64,000 bases of DNA from Thermogladius calderae 1633 (GCF_000264495.1 NC_017954.1:1240001-1304000), one strand, 5' to 3'. Shown: positions 51,844 to 61,010, counted from the stretch's first letter. Notes: generated from the sequence alone by a model not told the origin. Translations and numbers: made by a program.

Positions 51844-52671
51844 ATGAGCGGGACGAGGCAGATCCAGCCAGTATTCGCCCTCCTCAACAAAGCCAGGGAC
51901 AGGGTCGGAAAAATAAAGCACAAGATAATGGTGTTGAGCGGGAAGGGAGGTGTGGGGAAGTCCTTCATCTCTTCAATGCTCGCATTAGCGCTAGCCGAAA
52001 AAGGTTACAAGGTTTCAATACTCGACGCAGATATACACGGCTCGAGTATCCCGACCATACTCGGACTCCACGGTATGCGGCACTTCGCCGACGAAGAAGG
52101 TATTCTCCCCGTCGAGGGCCCGCTCGGAGTCCAGGTTGTCGCGATCAACCTGATGCTGGACTCCCCAGACGCACCAGTCGTGTGGCGCGGCCCTCTGAAG
52201 TCGAGGGCGATAACAGAACTACTCGCCAAAGTCAAGTGGCCGGAAGGAGACTTCCTAGTCATAGACCTGCCGCCCGGGACCGGCGATGAGGCGATAACAG
52301 TCGTCCAGACGATAAGGGACTTAAGCGGGGCGGTGATCGTCACGGCACCAAACATGCTGTCCGAGCTCATAGTCTCGAAGGCCATAAACTTCGTGGTCAA
52401 GAACAACGTCAAGCTACTGGGGATCGTGGAGAACATGAGCTACTTCAAGTGCCCGGGAAGCGACGTAGAGTACAACCTTCTAGGGAGGAGCACTGGAGAA
52501 GAGCTAGCCAAGAAGTACCAGACTAAGCTGCTAGCTAGAATACCCTTGGATCCGCTTATAGGGAGAGCACTTGAGGAGGGCGTACCATACCTGCTAGCCT
52601 ACCCGGAAGGGGAGGCGGCTAAGGCAATTAGATCCCTAGCTGAAGAGATATTAAGGATTGTTCAATCATAA
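51844..52671 (+). CDS. Mrp/NBP35-type P-loop ATPase (Fe-S carrier family) with degenerate CxxC
   Basis: About 275 residues from the ATG at 51844, which has GAGG upstream and a well-spaced TATA box. Deviant Walker A LSGKGGVGKSF at 32-42, DADIHGSSIP, IDLPPGTGDEAI. ApbC/Mrp proteins bind a 4Fe-4S cluster through CPxC near the C-terminus; here this reads MSYFKCPGSD (Cys near residue 203), so the second cysteine is Ser. Cluster assembly or transfer is the family role; this variant may bind it differently or not at all. Confidence 0.85.
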   Translation: MSGTRQIQPVFALLNKARDRVGKIKHKIMVLSGKGGVGKSFISSMLALALAEKGYKVSILDADIHGSSIPTILGLHGMRHFADEEGILPVEGPLGVQVVAINLMLDSPDAPVVWRGPLKSRAITELLAKVKWPEGDFLVIDLPPGTGDEAITVVQTIRDLSGAVIVTAPNMLSELIVSKAINFVVKNNVKLLGIVENMSYFKCPGSDVEYNLLGRSTGEELAKKYQTKLLARIPLDPLIGRALEEGVPYLLAYPEGEAAKAIRSLAEEILRIVQS

Positions 52672-52703
52672 GATATTCGTGGCTTACGGGACCCGGTGGT
52701 AAA

Positions 52704-53378
52704 TTGGAAGACGCGCAAGAGGTAGGCCAGAAAAAGCCCAATTGGATGTTGATCAAGGAGGCATCTCTAGAACTCGTCAAGTCCGGTAAAAACTTTTTCA
52801 CGAGGAGGGATATCATAGGCATCGCTAAGCAAAAAGACCCCTCGAGATCGGATATGAGCCTGGACTTCGAGATAGACCTCGTCACAGTAAATAGCAATAG
52901 CAAGGACAAGTACAAGGACCCGGAGAAGCTCTTCCTCTTCAGGGTAGACAGGGGCACGTACACCCTTTACGACCCGGAGATCCACGGCCCTATTGAGAAG
53001 TACATTGAGCTCGCCAAGTTCAGCCCCGCGAGAAAGCAGGTGATTGCGCAGGTGATCAAAGACCTGGAGGAGAGAGGGTTCGAGGTCTCGGAGAACAAGA
53101 CGTCTAAACCACTACTCCCCGACCTAACCGCGTGGAAAGACGAGAAGAAGATCGGTGTGTGGGTTATAGACCCTAGCGCTGATAGGGCTACACAGCTCAA
53201 GAACCTGTACTTAGCTATCGGCTCCTCCATGGTAGACCAGAGCTACGACGGCTACTTCATCGTAATGCCACAGGACTTAGCCGACAAGCTCAGTGACAGG
53301 GTAAAGGGGGTTCTGGAGTCCTTCAACACGAAGATTATAATCCTGAGAGAGGAGAAGAAGTACACTCTACTTATTTAG
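52704..53378 (+). CDS. Hypothetical protein with N-terminal HTH-like and C-terminal nuclease-like features
   Basis: Not firmly recognised. 224 residues, TTG start. Residues about 12-90 look like a winged helix module (SGKNFFTRRDIIGIAKQKDP, LFLFRVDRGTYTLYDPE). Residues about 105-224 contain LLPDLTAWKDEKKIGVWVID, whose D-x(n)-(D/E)-x-K-like spacing recalls PD-(D/E)xK enzymes, and alternating strands after it. Both readings are inference. It overlaps the convergent ESCRT-like gene by 12 bases. Confidence 0.6.
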   Translation: MEDAQEVGQKKPNWMLIKEASLELVKSGKNFFTRRDIIGIAKQKDPSRSDMSLDFEIDLVTVNSNSKDKYKDPEKLFLFRVDRGTYTLYDPEIHGPIEKYIELAKFSPARKQVIAQVIKDLEERGFEVSENKTSKPLLPDLTAWKDEKKIGVWVIDPSADRATQLKNLYLAIGSSMVDQSYDGYFIVMPQDLADKLSDRVKGVLESFNTKIIILREEKKYTLLI

Positions 53379-53924
53379 ACCTGGGGGCTGAATATTCTCG
53401 CTCTCCAGTTTCGTTTTCAGGAGACTCCTAGCCTCCTCGAGAACCCTTCTAACGTCGGGGGTCTCTGTAGTGTCGTAAGATAAGGGCGGCCCCACGTCGA
53501 TGTCAGCGCTCGCCAACTCCCGTATAGACGAGTCCAACTCCGCGAAGTAAACGGCTAGGTCTGGCATTCTCGACTCCGGTATCTTCTTTATTTCGCTGAC
53601 AATACTCGAGACTTCGTCTGCTATTAGCTTGAAGTCCCTCATCGTGATTGCGAGGTCGATACTCAGAGAGACCTTCTCAAGAACCAACTTCAACACTTCG
53701 AGCCTACTCCTCATCTTATCGAGCTTAGCGATCTCCTCAGCGTACCTCTTAGCGAGGAAAGTCTCGCCTCTCGCCTGAAGGTCTACAGCCATATCCATGA
53801 GCTTGCTTCTCCTGCTACTTATCCTGTCGATTAAGGAGTCGAGACGCTGGATACTAGCCCTTACATTATAAAGCGCTGTCAAAGCCGACTTTAAAGGGTC
53901 AACTTTCTTCCTCCTGAGAACCAA
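53367..53924 (-). CDS. ESCRT-III/Snf7-like CdvB paralogue
   Basis: 185 residues. A helical Snf7-type core: basic N-terminal helix (RRKKVDPLKSALTALYNVRASIQRLDSLI in pieces), GETFLAKRYAEEIAKLDKMRSRLEVLKLVLEKVSLSIDLA (in pieces), and an acidic C-terminal region. Crenarchaeal CdvB proteins form membrane-remodelling filaments in division. No CdvA or CdvC gene is adjacent, so this is probably one of the CdvB1-3-like paralogues. No obvious C-terminal winged helix. TATA at about 53955-53965 on the minus strand. Confidence 0.8.
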   Translation of the reverse strand: MVLRRKKVDPLKSALTALYNVRASIQRLDSLIDRISSRRSKLMDMAVDLQARGETFLAKRYAEEIAKLDKMRSRLEVLKLVLEKVSLSIDLAITMRDFKLIADEVSSIVSEIKKIPESRMPDLAVYFAELDSSIRELASADIDVGPPLSYDTTETPDVRRVLEEARSLLKTKLESENIQPPGLNK

Positions 53925-53960
53925 ATCAGCACACCACTCTAGTAATAGCTTAGGGCTTTA

Positions 53961-53970
53961 TTTATAAAAC
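53961..53970. promoter_or_regulatory. TATA element between CdvB-like gene and the 54-kb noncoding interval
   Basis: TTTATAAAAC on the plus strand; read on the minus strand it is GTTTTATAAA, about 37 bases before the CdvB-like start. It could also drive a plus-strand transcript starting near 53990. Confidence 0.4.
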
Positions 53971-53989
53971 AATAGGGCTGTGTAACCGC

Positions 53990-54207
53990 AAGAGTGTTAG
54001 GGTTGACACGGTAGTAGTCTACGTGGCGACAAATGGGCTTGTAAGCGTTGTGGGAGAGCCGGTTCCATGGTCGCAGAGTTTGAGCACCTGTCTTGCGAAC
54101 ACCTAACCCTCTAAAAGACGAGACGGGTAAACGTGTTTATCGGCTGGTCCCCGGGGCTTGGAACCCTGAACACGATATTGTTCCGTAGCAAAGGAGCCTC
54201 GGGGATT
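53990..54207. ncRNA. Candidate structured noncoding RNA or long 3' UTR
   Basis: A 291-base gap (53925-54215) with no coding frame. CCCCGGGGCT (54149-54158) pairs with AGCCTCGGGG (54195-54204): ten pairs, one G-U, enclosing a second hairpin GAACA (54168-54172) / TGTTC (54179-54183). Further out AGGGTT near 53999-54004 can pair with AACCCT near 54107-54112. A TATA-like element lies 20-30 bases before 53990. Either a small RNA on the plus strand or the terminator/3' UTR of aglB on the minus strand. It does not match RNase P or SRP RNA as I know them. Confidence 0.35.
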
Positions 54208-54215
54208 AGGGGATG

Positions 54216-56672
54216 TTAAGCTTGTGATGGGTAGACTACTTGGTATATCGTTATTACCTCGTACAAGTAGGCTCCGTTGATAATCACCTTGTTCCCGTTC
54301 TTGTCGTAGAAGGGCTCAGCTATGATAGCGTACGGCTTGAAGTAGGGGCTGTTGGCCAGCGGCCTCTGTTCGTAGGTGAGGGTCTTAACAGACAGCACAC
54401 GTATGTAAGTTGTCAAGTTCAGCTGTTCGACTACCCCACTTAACTGAGGGTACTGCGCGGTCAGGGTTGACACCGAGTCGGCTATACCGGTATACCACAT
54501 GAAAGTGACGTTCGCGTTCCACTGTTTGTTCAGGTACAAGATCCCGTCTACGAGCAACCTGTAGAGTAGCGGTGCGTTAGACAAGTCGTCAAACCTCGGA
54601 GAGATGACAATGTTGTTCTGGAAGAGATAAAGGTAGAAAGCGTCGCCCAGGTTCCTGTAGGAGACGTTCACACCCATGGACTGTAGCTGGCCAACTATAG
54701 AATCCCCAATCCTGATCATCCAGATGCTCTTTGGTATGTCGTCAAGGCCCACCATGAGGCCTGGTATCACGGGTGTCACCACGTAGGAATCGTTGCCGGA
54801 GGGCCTGAAGTTGAACACGTCGAAGACCAGGATGTAAGTGTTGTTTACCGGGGTTTGTAGGAGGTCGAGCAACCTCAACACCTCGGAGTCGTTCTGGGCA
54901 GTCAACGTGAGACCCAGTATGCCTATCTGTGTAGTGTTCAGTGTTGAACCGTCGGCCACTGTAGGTCTTTGCCCCAGGACGCTTATTGGGTAACCGTAGT
55001 CCCACCAGGCCACGATAACCGAGTCTGGTGTAGTGTTCCTGATCACCTCTATCGCCTTATACCACGCGTCCGTCCAGTAGGGTAGGGACGTGTAGCCCGC
55101 TTTGATACTAGGCACCACGTTGTTCATTTGGCTGTACGTGTTGTACCCCGCCAAGGCTATGTTCGCGGTCATGAAGAGCGTCAAGAACAACGACGCATAG
55201 AAAACCTCGGGGCTCGTCTTCTTAACGTACATCCTCTTCTTGTCCCTCGCGTAAACAGCCTCGCTGGGGATCAGTCTAGATGCTATGACCCCGGCGAAGA
55301 CCCCCGCAATTGTCAAGCCGGTCGTAGCCGCTGTCACCTCCATGTAAGCGGCGTTCATGTAGGCGTAGACTGCTAGCAGGAAGGCCACAGAGACTAGTAC
55401 TCTGTCTGCCGTACCCTTGTACAGCAGATACAGGGCTCCCATGACAGCCAGTATGAAGGGGGAGACGAAGAAGAGCCAGTCCGAGTACGTGCCCCAGCTC
55501 CTAAGTATAGCCGAGATCCCCATTACAGCGAGAGCTGGCTGGTGCTCCTCGACGCTCTCGAAGATGGGGTTTGAAGCTATCGTCCTTAGACCCAGTATCC
55601 ACGCGAAACGTCCTGGGATGTCGAGCTTACCAATGTACATCAAGGCGGCGCCGAGTGCGACGATCAGCAGGAGGACTAAGAAATAGCCGGCCCGCTTAAG
55701 AAGCGGTCTCTTTAGTCCTAGTAGCTTGTACTCATAGAATTGGAGGGAGAAGAGCAACGGTATAAGGGTGGAAGCCAACAGGAGGCTCCCTAGGCCGGTC
55801 AGTTTAAAGGGTATTATCTGTAGCATCGCCGTTATTGCTGGCGAGCCGAGTACTACGACCATGGTCAGTGCTAGTATGGCGATGTTCAGTAGGACGAACC
55901 TAGGGGTCGCGTCTTTAACTGAGAGAAGAGGGAGTAGCAGGAGGTAGGCTACAAAGCCCCCTAGGACGTAAATGAACCCACCCCACGACCAGCCTAGTAG
56001 CCCTAGTGCTAGCGATGTAAGTACTAACAACACCAGCGTCTTGGTTGACAGGCCTCTTGCGGAGTAGCTCTTGTAAAACAGGACGTACAAGTAGAAGAAC
56101 AGGGTGGCGAACATTATACCTATACCGTACTTTGTCGAGAACCCTATTATGCTCCTACCTGTCGCGGCGGGGACGAACGCGTAGAACGCTGCTGCAAGTA
56201 GCCCGGCCAAGTGACTGCCTCTCGTGAGTTCGTAAGCTGTTAAGTAGACGAACAAGATTGTGAACACAGTGAATATCAGTGGCTGGACAACACACCAGTC
56301 CTTGAACGAGACGCCCGTGAACTTGACTAAGTTGTAGGACAGCGCCTCCCACATCGGTAAAGCCGGGTACTCCGAGTGTGCGAAGTCTCTGCCCCAGGGG
56401 TACCAGAATATGTGGGTAGCAGGGTTTTCGGGTGTCAGCGTATACCACGAGAGTAGCCCATGCTCGTAGATGTACTTGGCTTGCCAGTACACTACAAACG
56501 GGTCGGCCTCGTAGAGCTCTAGCCCGAAGTTGATTCCTGGAAGGGCCCTGATGTAGACGCCTAGGACTATCACTAGTGCGAGGAGACCATAGACTAGTAG
56601 CTTGAACTCCTTCTCGTGTTCAGCCTTAAACCTGTAAACAGTCTTGCCGAGCCTGTAGCTGAGCTCCGACAA
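54216..56672 (-). CDS. aglB: Oligosaccharyltransferase AglB (STT3 family)
   Basis: 818 residues. About 13 membrane spans in residues 20-490 with the first external loop holding ELYEADPFVVYW (catalytic Asp), then a soluble domain with SVIVAWWDYGYPI near 555-567, the WWDYG motif. Transfers lipid-linked glycan to Asn in N-x-S/T sequons at the outer face. The polyprenol-P transferase at 37968 probably supplies the lipid carrier step. Confidence 0.95.
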   Translation of the reverse strand: MSELSYRLGKTVYRFKAEHEKEFKLLVYGLLALVIVLGVYIRALPGINFGLELYEADPFVVYWQAKYIYEHGLLSWYTLTPENPATHIFWYPWGRDFAHSEYPALPMWEALSYNLVKFTGVSFKDWCVVQPLIFTVFTILFVYLTAYELTRGSHLAGLLAAAFYAFVPAATGRSIIGFSTKYGIGIMFATLFFYLYVLFYKSYSARGLSTKTLVLLVLTSLALGLLGWSWGGFIYVLGGFVAYLLLLPLLSVKDATPRFVLLNIAILALTMVVVLGSPAITAMLQIIPFKLTGLGSLLLASTLIPLLFSLQFYEYKLLGLKRPLLKRAGYFLVLLLIVALGAALMYIGKLDIPGRFAWILGLRTIASNPIFESVEEHQPALAVMGISAILRSWGTYSDWLFFVSPFILAVMGALYLLYKGTADRVLVSVAFLLAVYAYMNAAYMEVTAATTGLTIAGVFAGVIASRLIPSEAVYARDKKRMYVKKTSPEVFYASLFLTLFMTANIALAGYNTYSQMNNVVPSIKAGYTSLPYWTDAWYKAIEVIRNTTPDSVIVAWWDYGYPISVLGQRPTVADGSTLNTTQIGILGLTLTAQNDSEVLRLLDLLQTPVNNTYILVFDVFNFRPSGNDSYVVTPVIPGLMVGLDDIPKSIWMIRIGDSIVGQLQSMGVNVSYRNLGDAFYLYLFQNNIVISPRFDDLSNAPLLYRLLVDGILYLNKQWNANVTFMWYTGIADSVSTLTAQYPQLSGVVEQLNLTTYIRVLSVKTLTYEQRPLANSPYFKPYAIIAEPFYDKNGNKVIINGAYLYEVITIYQVVYPSQA

Positions 56673-56731
56673 GCATTACACCTCGCGTTCAGAGAGCCTA
56701 TATAATGGGGTTGAAGTATAAAAAAGGTGTT

Positions 56732-57676
56732 TTACGGTATGAGGAGTGCTAGAATGGCTTTTTGGACGTGCTTCCTGTTCTCCGCTTGGTCCCAGACCAC
56801 GCTCCACTTCCCGTCGATGACTTCGTCGGTGACCTCCTCCCCCCTGTGGGCGGGTAAGCAGTGCATGAAGATGGCGTCCTGCTTTGCCTGCTTCATTAGG
56901 AGGCTCGTGACCTTGTACGGCTCGAGGTCCTTAACCCTCTTCTCCCTCTCTTTCTCCTGCCCCATGCTCACCCACACGTCGGTGTAGACCACGTCCGCGT
57001 CCTTAACCGCCTTCCACGGGTCTCTCTCTATCTCGAAGCTACCGCCGTATCTGGCTGCTGTCTCGTTAAACAACTTCACTACAGAGGGGTGCGGGTCGTA
57101 GCCTTTAGGCGCGGATATAGTGACCTTCCCGCCTAGTATACCGACAGCCAGCATCAGGCTGTGAGCTACGTTGTCTCCCCCGTCGCCCACGAATACTATC
57201 TTGAGCCTCGTAATGTCCCTTCCCTTCTTCTCCACAATTGTGAAGACGTCTGCCAGCCCCTGCGCGGGGTGGTGGAGGTCGCTCAACCCGTTGATCACAG
57301 GCACAGTACTGTACTCTGCCAGTTTTTCCAGTTTGTAGTGCTCGTACACCCTCGCCATTATCCCGTCAACGTACCTGGACAGTGTTCTAGCCGTGTCCTC
57401 TATTGTCTCGCCCCTGGCCAATTGCATCTCGCCGTAGTGTAAGACTATCGCGTCACCTCCCAGCTCTTTAATAGCGGCCTCGAAGCTCACCCTAGTTCTA
57501 GTACTAGGCTTCTCGAATATCATGGCCAAGTGCCTGCCCGGGAGAAGGGGGATTGCCCTCTCGCCCATCTTATAACGTAGCTTGAGGTGGGCGGCCGTCT
57601 CCAGCATTACGGTTAGCTCTTCCTTCGTGAACTCGGCGAGAGTCAGGAAGTCCCTGTTTTTCAGGCCGCTATACAA
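56732..57676 (-). CDS. argF: Ornithine carbamoyltransferase
   Basis: 314 residues, TTG start with GGGGAGGAGGG upstream. Carbamoyl-phosphate site STRTR at 58-62, HPAQGLADVFTI near 133-144, and ornithine-site HCLPAHRGEEVTDEV near 269. Makes citrulline from ornithine and carbamoyl phosphate, or the reverse. A second, unlike carbamoyltransferase is at 58929. Confidence 0.94.
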   Translation of the reverse strand: MYSGLKNRDFLTLAEFTKEELTVMLETAAHLKLRYKMGERAIPLLPGRHLAMIFEKPSTRTRVSFEAAIKELGGDAIVLHYGEMQLARGETIEDTARTLSRYVDGIMARVYEHYKLEKLAEYSTVPVINGLSDLHHPAQGLADVFTIVEKKGRDITRLKIVFVGDGGDNVAHSLMLAVGILGGKVTISAPKGYDPHPSVVKLFNETAARYGGSFEIERDPWKAVKDADVVYTDVWVSMGQEKEREKRVKDLEPYKVTSLLMKQAKQDAIFMHCLPAHRGEEVTDEVIDGKWSVVWDQAENRKHVQKAILALLIP

Positions 57677-57776
57677 ACCCTCCTCCCCAATTCGAGTCTA
57701 GTCCAGGGTAAGAATATAAAAATCGATTAGACAGTACGTGCGATGTTTAAACTCTTATCCGACCTAGTACTCATTG

Positions 57777-58877
57777 ATGGTTTTTATGAGGCCTGTTGTC
57801 AGGTCTGTAACCTACTTTGCTCCGCTGGTAAAGGAACTAAGCGAGTTAGAAATGGTACTTGACAGAGCAGCGACCCTGTTAGAAGAGGCCGGGAAAGCGC
57901 TTGAAAGTAGAGGCTACAGCGTCTTCTCTAAACGGGTGTCGCTCCCGCAGAACGAGCTCGGTCTGCCAAAGGTCCTCGAGCTTGTAGACAAAACAGGTGC
58001 CATCAGCAGGGGGGTTCTAGTCAGCGTGGGGTCGCAACCCATTAGGAAGGCCGACTTAGAGGACGTGGCACATGTCTTGGTAAACGGTATGTACGCTAGC
58101 CTCCTCTTCGACTATGAGAGGCCCATAGACGCGTCTAAGACGGCCTCCACGGTTATTCACAGGGTCAGCGAAGTAGACCCTGTGGCAGGTACGAGACTAG
58201 CCATAGGCTTCCACGAGAGGCCTCTCGAGACCCCCTACTTCCCCGACTCTACGAGCAGTGGAGTAGAGGGGATCGGCCTATCGTTCCTCTACCCCGAGTA
58301 CCTTAGGAGGCTCGCGGAGTCAGGAGCTTCCGTCAGCCGGGCTTTCGACAAGCTGGGCGAGGAGGTCGACAGCGTAGTACACCTAGTTAAGGGTGTAACA
58401 GGGCTAAGGGTCGTAGTGGACTACAGCCTATCACCGTGGAAGGATAACAGTGTTGTCAGGCTGATGGAGGCGATCGGCTACTACGCGAGAAAGCCGGGCT
58501 TCCACTTCGGCGTCATGACGCTGAACGCGGAAATAAGGAGAATAGCAACCTCTAGTGGACTGGCTTCAGGGTTCAACGAAGTCATGCTACCCTACGCCGA
58601 GGACGACTCTCTTGTACGGCTCGGCTCTAGAGGTGCCCTCACAGCTTACGACCTCCTCTCGTACACGTCTGTCTGTGTTGCAGGGCCCGACATGATCGTT
58701 GTCCCCTGGTCGGTCGACGACCTCGAGATGTTCATCCTAGACACATACAGTGTGTCCCTCGTGAAAGCCAGGCCAGCCGCTTTAAGGGTCATCCCCGTCA
58801 CCAGAGAACCCACGGAAACCGTAGACCTAGGGAAGTTCGGTAGAATCCCCGTTATCCCGTACTATCCGCGGAGGTAA
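57777..58877 (+). CDS. DUF711 (UPF0210) family protein
   Basis: About 366 residues. ETPYFPDSTSSGVEGIGLSFLYP (in pieces), VVDYSLSPWKDNSVVRLMEA and SGFNEVMLPYAEDD are DUF711 family blocks. Function unproven; the fold relates to glycyl-radical-like barrels. ATG at 57777 lies about 28 bases after TTTAAACTC, a fitting TATA box; a TTG one codon earlier is also in frame. It sits 51 bases before a carbamoyltransferase gene with its own promoter, hinting at a shared pathway. Confidence 0.82.
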   Translation: MVFMRPVVRSVTYFAPLVKELSELEMVLDRAATLLEEAGKALESRGYSVFSKRVSLPQNELGLPKVLELVDKTGAISRGVLVSVGSQPIRKADLEDVAHVLVNGMYASLLFDYERPIDASKTASTVIHRVSEVDPVAGTRLAIGFHERPLETPYFPDSTSSGVEGIGLSFLYPEYLRRLAESGASVSRAFDKLGEEVDSVVHLVKGVTGLRVVVDYSLSPWKDNSVVRLMEAIGYYARKPGFHFGVMTLNAEIRRIATSSGLASGFNEVMLPYAEDDSLVRLGSRGALTAYDLLSYTSVCVAGPDMIVVPWSVDDLEMFILDTYSVSLVKARPAALRVIPVTREPTETVDLGKFGRIPVIPYYPRR

Positions 58878-58879
58878 AC

Positions 58880-58889
58880 GTTATATATG
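58880..58889 (+). promoter_or_regulatory. TATA box for the orphan carbamoyltransferase
   Basis: GTTATATATG follows the DUF711 stop directly and lies about 40 bases before the ATG at 58929, so this gene can be transcribed separately from DUF711. Confidence 0.55.
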
Positions 58890-58928
58890 TCCAGCTCCAT
58901 TAGATGACTCACCAGAAGGGTGTACGAA

Positions 58929-60005
58929 ATGAGCGAGTCGTGGTTCCTAGGTCTACTGGAAGGGAAACACTGGCTATCCAACGCGGACTACGACATAGAC
59001 ACCATCTTCACCGTCCTGAAGGCGGCTAAAGAGCTCAAAGAGATGTTCCACAAGGGCGTCAGGAAGGTCAACTGGCTGGACGGCAAGACGCTGTACCTGA
59101 TATTCTACAACAAGAGCTTGAGAACTAGGAACAGCTTCCAGACAGGCATGTATCAGTTGGGCGGGCAGGCCATATACATCTCTCCAGACCAGGTGTACAC
59201 GCCGACTCTACCAGAGGACATGGTGCCATACGCCACTGAGGCCATAAGCGACGTGGCCAGAGTCCTGAGCAGGTACGGTAGCGGTATTGCCATCAGGATC
59301 TACGGCGACGCCGCGAAGTGGATCATCGGGAGAGGTCATAGGATCATACAGGAGTTCGCGAAGTGGAGTAAGGTTCCCGTGCTCAACATGGAGGACGACA
59401 TATGGCACCCGTTCCAGTCCCTGGCAGACGCCCTAGCAGCGTTCGAGGCGCTAGGATTCCCCAAGGACCTGAGAGGGAAGAAGGTAGTAGTGAGCTACGC
59501 CTACAGCGGCGGCTTGAAGCCTCTCGCAGTACCACAAGACGTGGCGACCACCTTCGCCATGCTCGGCGCCGACGTCTACGTGGCGCACCCACCAGGCTTC
59601 GAGCTGCTAGACGACGTCATGAACAAGGCCAAGAAGTTCGCCGAGCACTGGGGTAGCGAGTTCAAGATAGTCTACAACATGGACGAGGCCTTCGAGGGTG
59701 CGACAATAGTCTACCCGAAGGCCTGGAGCCCCAAGGGCTTCTTCCCACCCTTCAACAGCAAGGTCGACAAGGAGGGCGCCACGGCATACCAGAACAAGTT
59801 CAAGGACTGGATCGTTACGACCGAGAGGCTGGAGAAGGCCGGTAAACCGTTTTACATGCACTGCGGGCCGGCTGACAGAGGGCAGGAGGTTACAGACGAG
59901 GTTCTCGACAGCTACCCGAAGAGCCTCTACTTCGAGGAAGCCGAGAACAGGCTCCACGTACAGAAGGCTGTAATGGCCATGACCATGGGTAGCAGGAAGT
60001 GGTAA
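58929..60005 (+). CDS. Carbamoyltransferase of unknown acceptor (SLRTR type, knotted-like)
   Basis: About 358 residues from the ATG at 58929; a GTG three codons upstream is possible. Carbamoyl-phosphate loop NKSLRTRNSF, as in N-acetyl/N-succinylornithine and YgeW-like enzymes, instead of STRTR. Also DDIWHPFQSLADALAAFE, YAYSGGLKPLAVPQDV, TIVYPKAWSP and HCGPADRGQEVTDEV, where the usual HCLP is HCGP, changing the amino-acceptor pocket. The nearest in feel is YgeW (UTCase). Substrate unknown. A T-rich terminator follows. Different from the ordinary ornithine enzyme at 56732. Confidence 0.85.
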   Translation: MSESWFLGLLEGKHWLSNADYDIDTIFTVLKAAKELKEMFHKGVRKVNWLDGKTLYLIFYNKSLRTRNSFQTGMYQLGGQAIYISPDQVYTPTLPEDMVPYATEAISDVARVLSRYGSGIAIRIYGDAAKWIIGRGHRIIQEFAKWSKVPVLNMEDDIWHPFQSLADALAAFEALGFPKDLRGKKVVVSYAYSGGLKPLAVPQDVATTFAMLGADVYVAHPPGFELLDDVMNKAKKFAEHWGSEFKIVYNMDEAFEGATIVYPKAWSPKGFFPPFNSKVDKEGATAYQNKFKDWIVTTERLEKAGKPFYMHCGPADRGQEVTDEVLDSYPKSLYFEEAENRLHVQKAVMAMTMGSRKW

Positions 60006-60010
60006 GCCAG

Positions 60011-60040
60011 CTCTCTTTTTTTCTTCTTTCTCCTCTTTAA
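60011..60040 (+). terminator. Pyrimidine/T-rich terminator after carbamoyltransferase
   Basis: CTCTCTTTTTTTCTTCTTTC and continuing pyrimidines directly after the stop, the usual archaeal intrinsic terminator form. Confidence 0.55.
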
Positions 60041-60095
60041 TTCACATTCATAAAATCGCCCATTCCTATGTCCTGGTGTTGGGAGTAGCCTATCA

Positions 60096-61010
60096 ATGTA
60101 CGTCAAAGGTATAAATTATGGCCTAACCCTCTACTACTCGTACCTCCTACCCTTGTTCGAAGTAGAGGAGGTTTCCGGGGGCTTCGTCTTCGTTAAGAGG
60201 CGTGGGACGTGCTCTGGGCTGACATGCAGGTTTGGAAAACAAAGCCTCGAGACGGCCTGTCGTGTACCTCGGGCGTGCCGGCTAGACGAGGTTGAGATGC
60301 TACTGGGCCTTCGGAAACGCCCTCTATTCCACGAGTTGGGTGTAGCAACTAACAGCGTGGGGGTGGTCGACCAGGTTACTCTAATGTACACTCCAGGGGA
60401 CAGGACAGCTGTTGCTTACTCAATTTACCTGTCGCAGAACACGGACTACCACGTAAACACCGTTAAGTGGGTGAGAGACCTGTTAGAGAGGGGGTCAATT
60501 GAATCGAGCTCCTACCAGGTATCGGCCTTCCGGCTCATTAAAGCTGGTGTGGACCGCTCAACGTCGATCGGCGACCCGTACGCAGAGGCTGTCAGCCTGT
60601 TGAACGTTAAGGGACTTGGTGTCAAGTCCGCTAAGGCCTACCTACTACACGCATACGGCCTAACAGAGCACGCGCCGGTCGATAGACACTACAAGAGGTT
60701 ACTAGCTCTCAGCCGAGACTTGAGAGTCCCCGACAAGGCTTGGTGTGCTAAGGTCGGGCTCAAGTGCTCGACTTGCCCGTTCTCCTCGCGGTGCTTGTAC
60801 GGGGTGTTGTTCAATAGACTCGGTGCGTTTAACGGGGTAGTCCAATCCCTTGCTTTCATAGCTGGTAGCTTAGAGAGGGTCGGCAAGGACTACTTTTCAA
60901 GAACCCTTGTGGGGGGTTTCGAGTATCTCAGCGATTTATTAAGGACTGTTATAAGCTCTTACTTACTCGGGAGATTCGAGGATACAACGGGCTCTCAATG
61001 CCGGGGCTAG
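60096..61010 (+). CDS. HhH-GPD DNA glycosylase-like protein with EndoIII-type Fe-S cluster
   Basis: 304 residues. N-terminal ~85 residues are not recognised. HhH motif VKGLGVKSAKAYLLHAYG near 173-190 with Lys at the EndoIII catalytic position, then APVDRHYKRLL with the catalytic Asp, then C217-x6-C224-x2-C227-x5-C233, the endonuclease III 4Fe-4S loop. So a base-excision glycosylase/AP lyase of a divergent subgroup. Its end overlaps the radical SAM gene by 13 bases; the pairing of the two is unusual. Confidence 0.78.
   Translation: MYVKGINYGLTLYYSYLLPLFEVEEVSGGFVFVKRRGTCSGLTCRFGKQSLETACRVPRACRLDEVEMLLGLRKRPLFHELGVATNSVGVVDQVTLMYTPGDRTAVAYSIYLSQNTDYHVNTVKWVRDLLERGSIESSSYQVSAFRLIKAGVDRSTSIGDPYAEAVSLLNVKGLGVKSAKAYLLHAYGLTEHAPVDRHYKRLLALSRDLRVPDKAWCAKVGLKCSTCPFSSRCLYGVLFNRLGAFNGVVQSLAFIAGSLERVGKDYFSRTLVGGFEYLSDLLRTVISSYLLGRFEDTTGSQCRG

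Noticed and set aside
59208-59656. Several long open frames on both strands within the carbamoyltransferase gene
   Set aside because: High GC and few stops make shadow frames; no start signals and Arg/Pro-rich nonsense composition.
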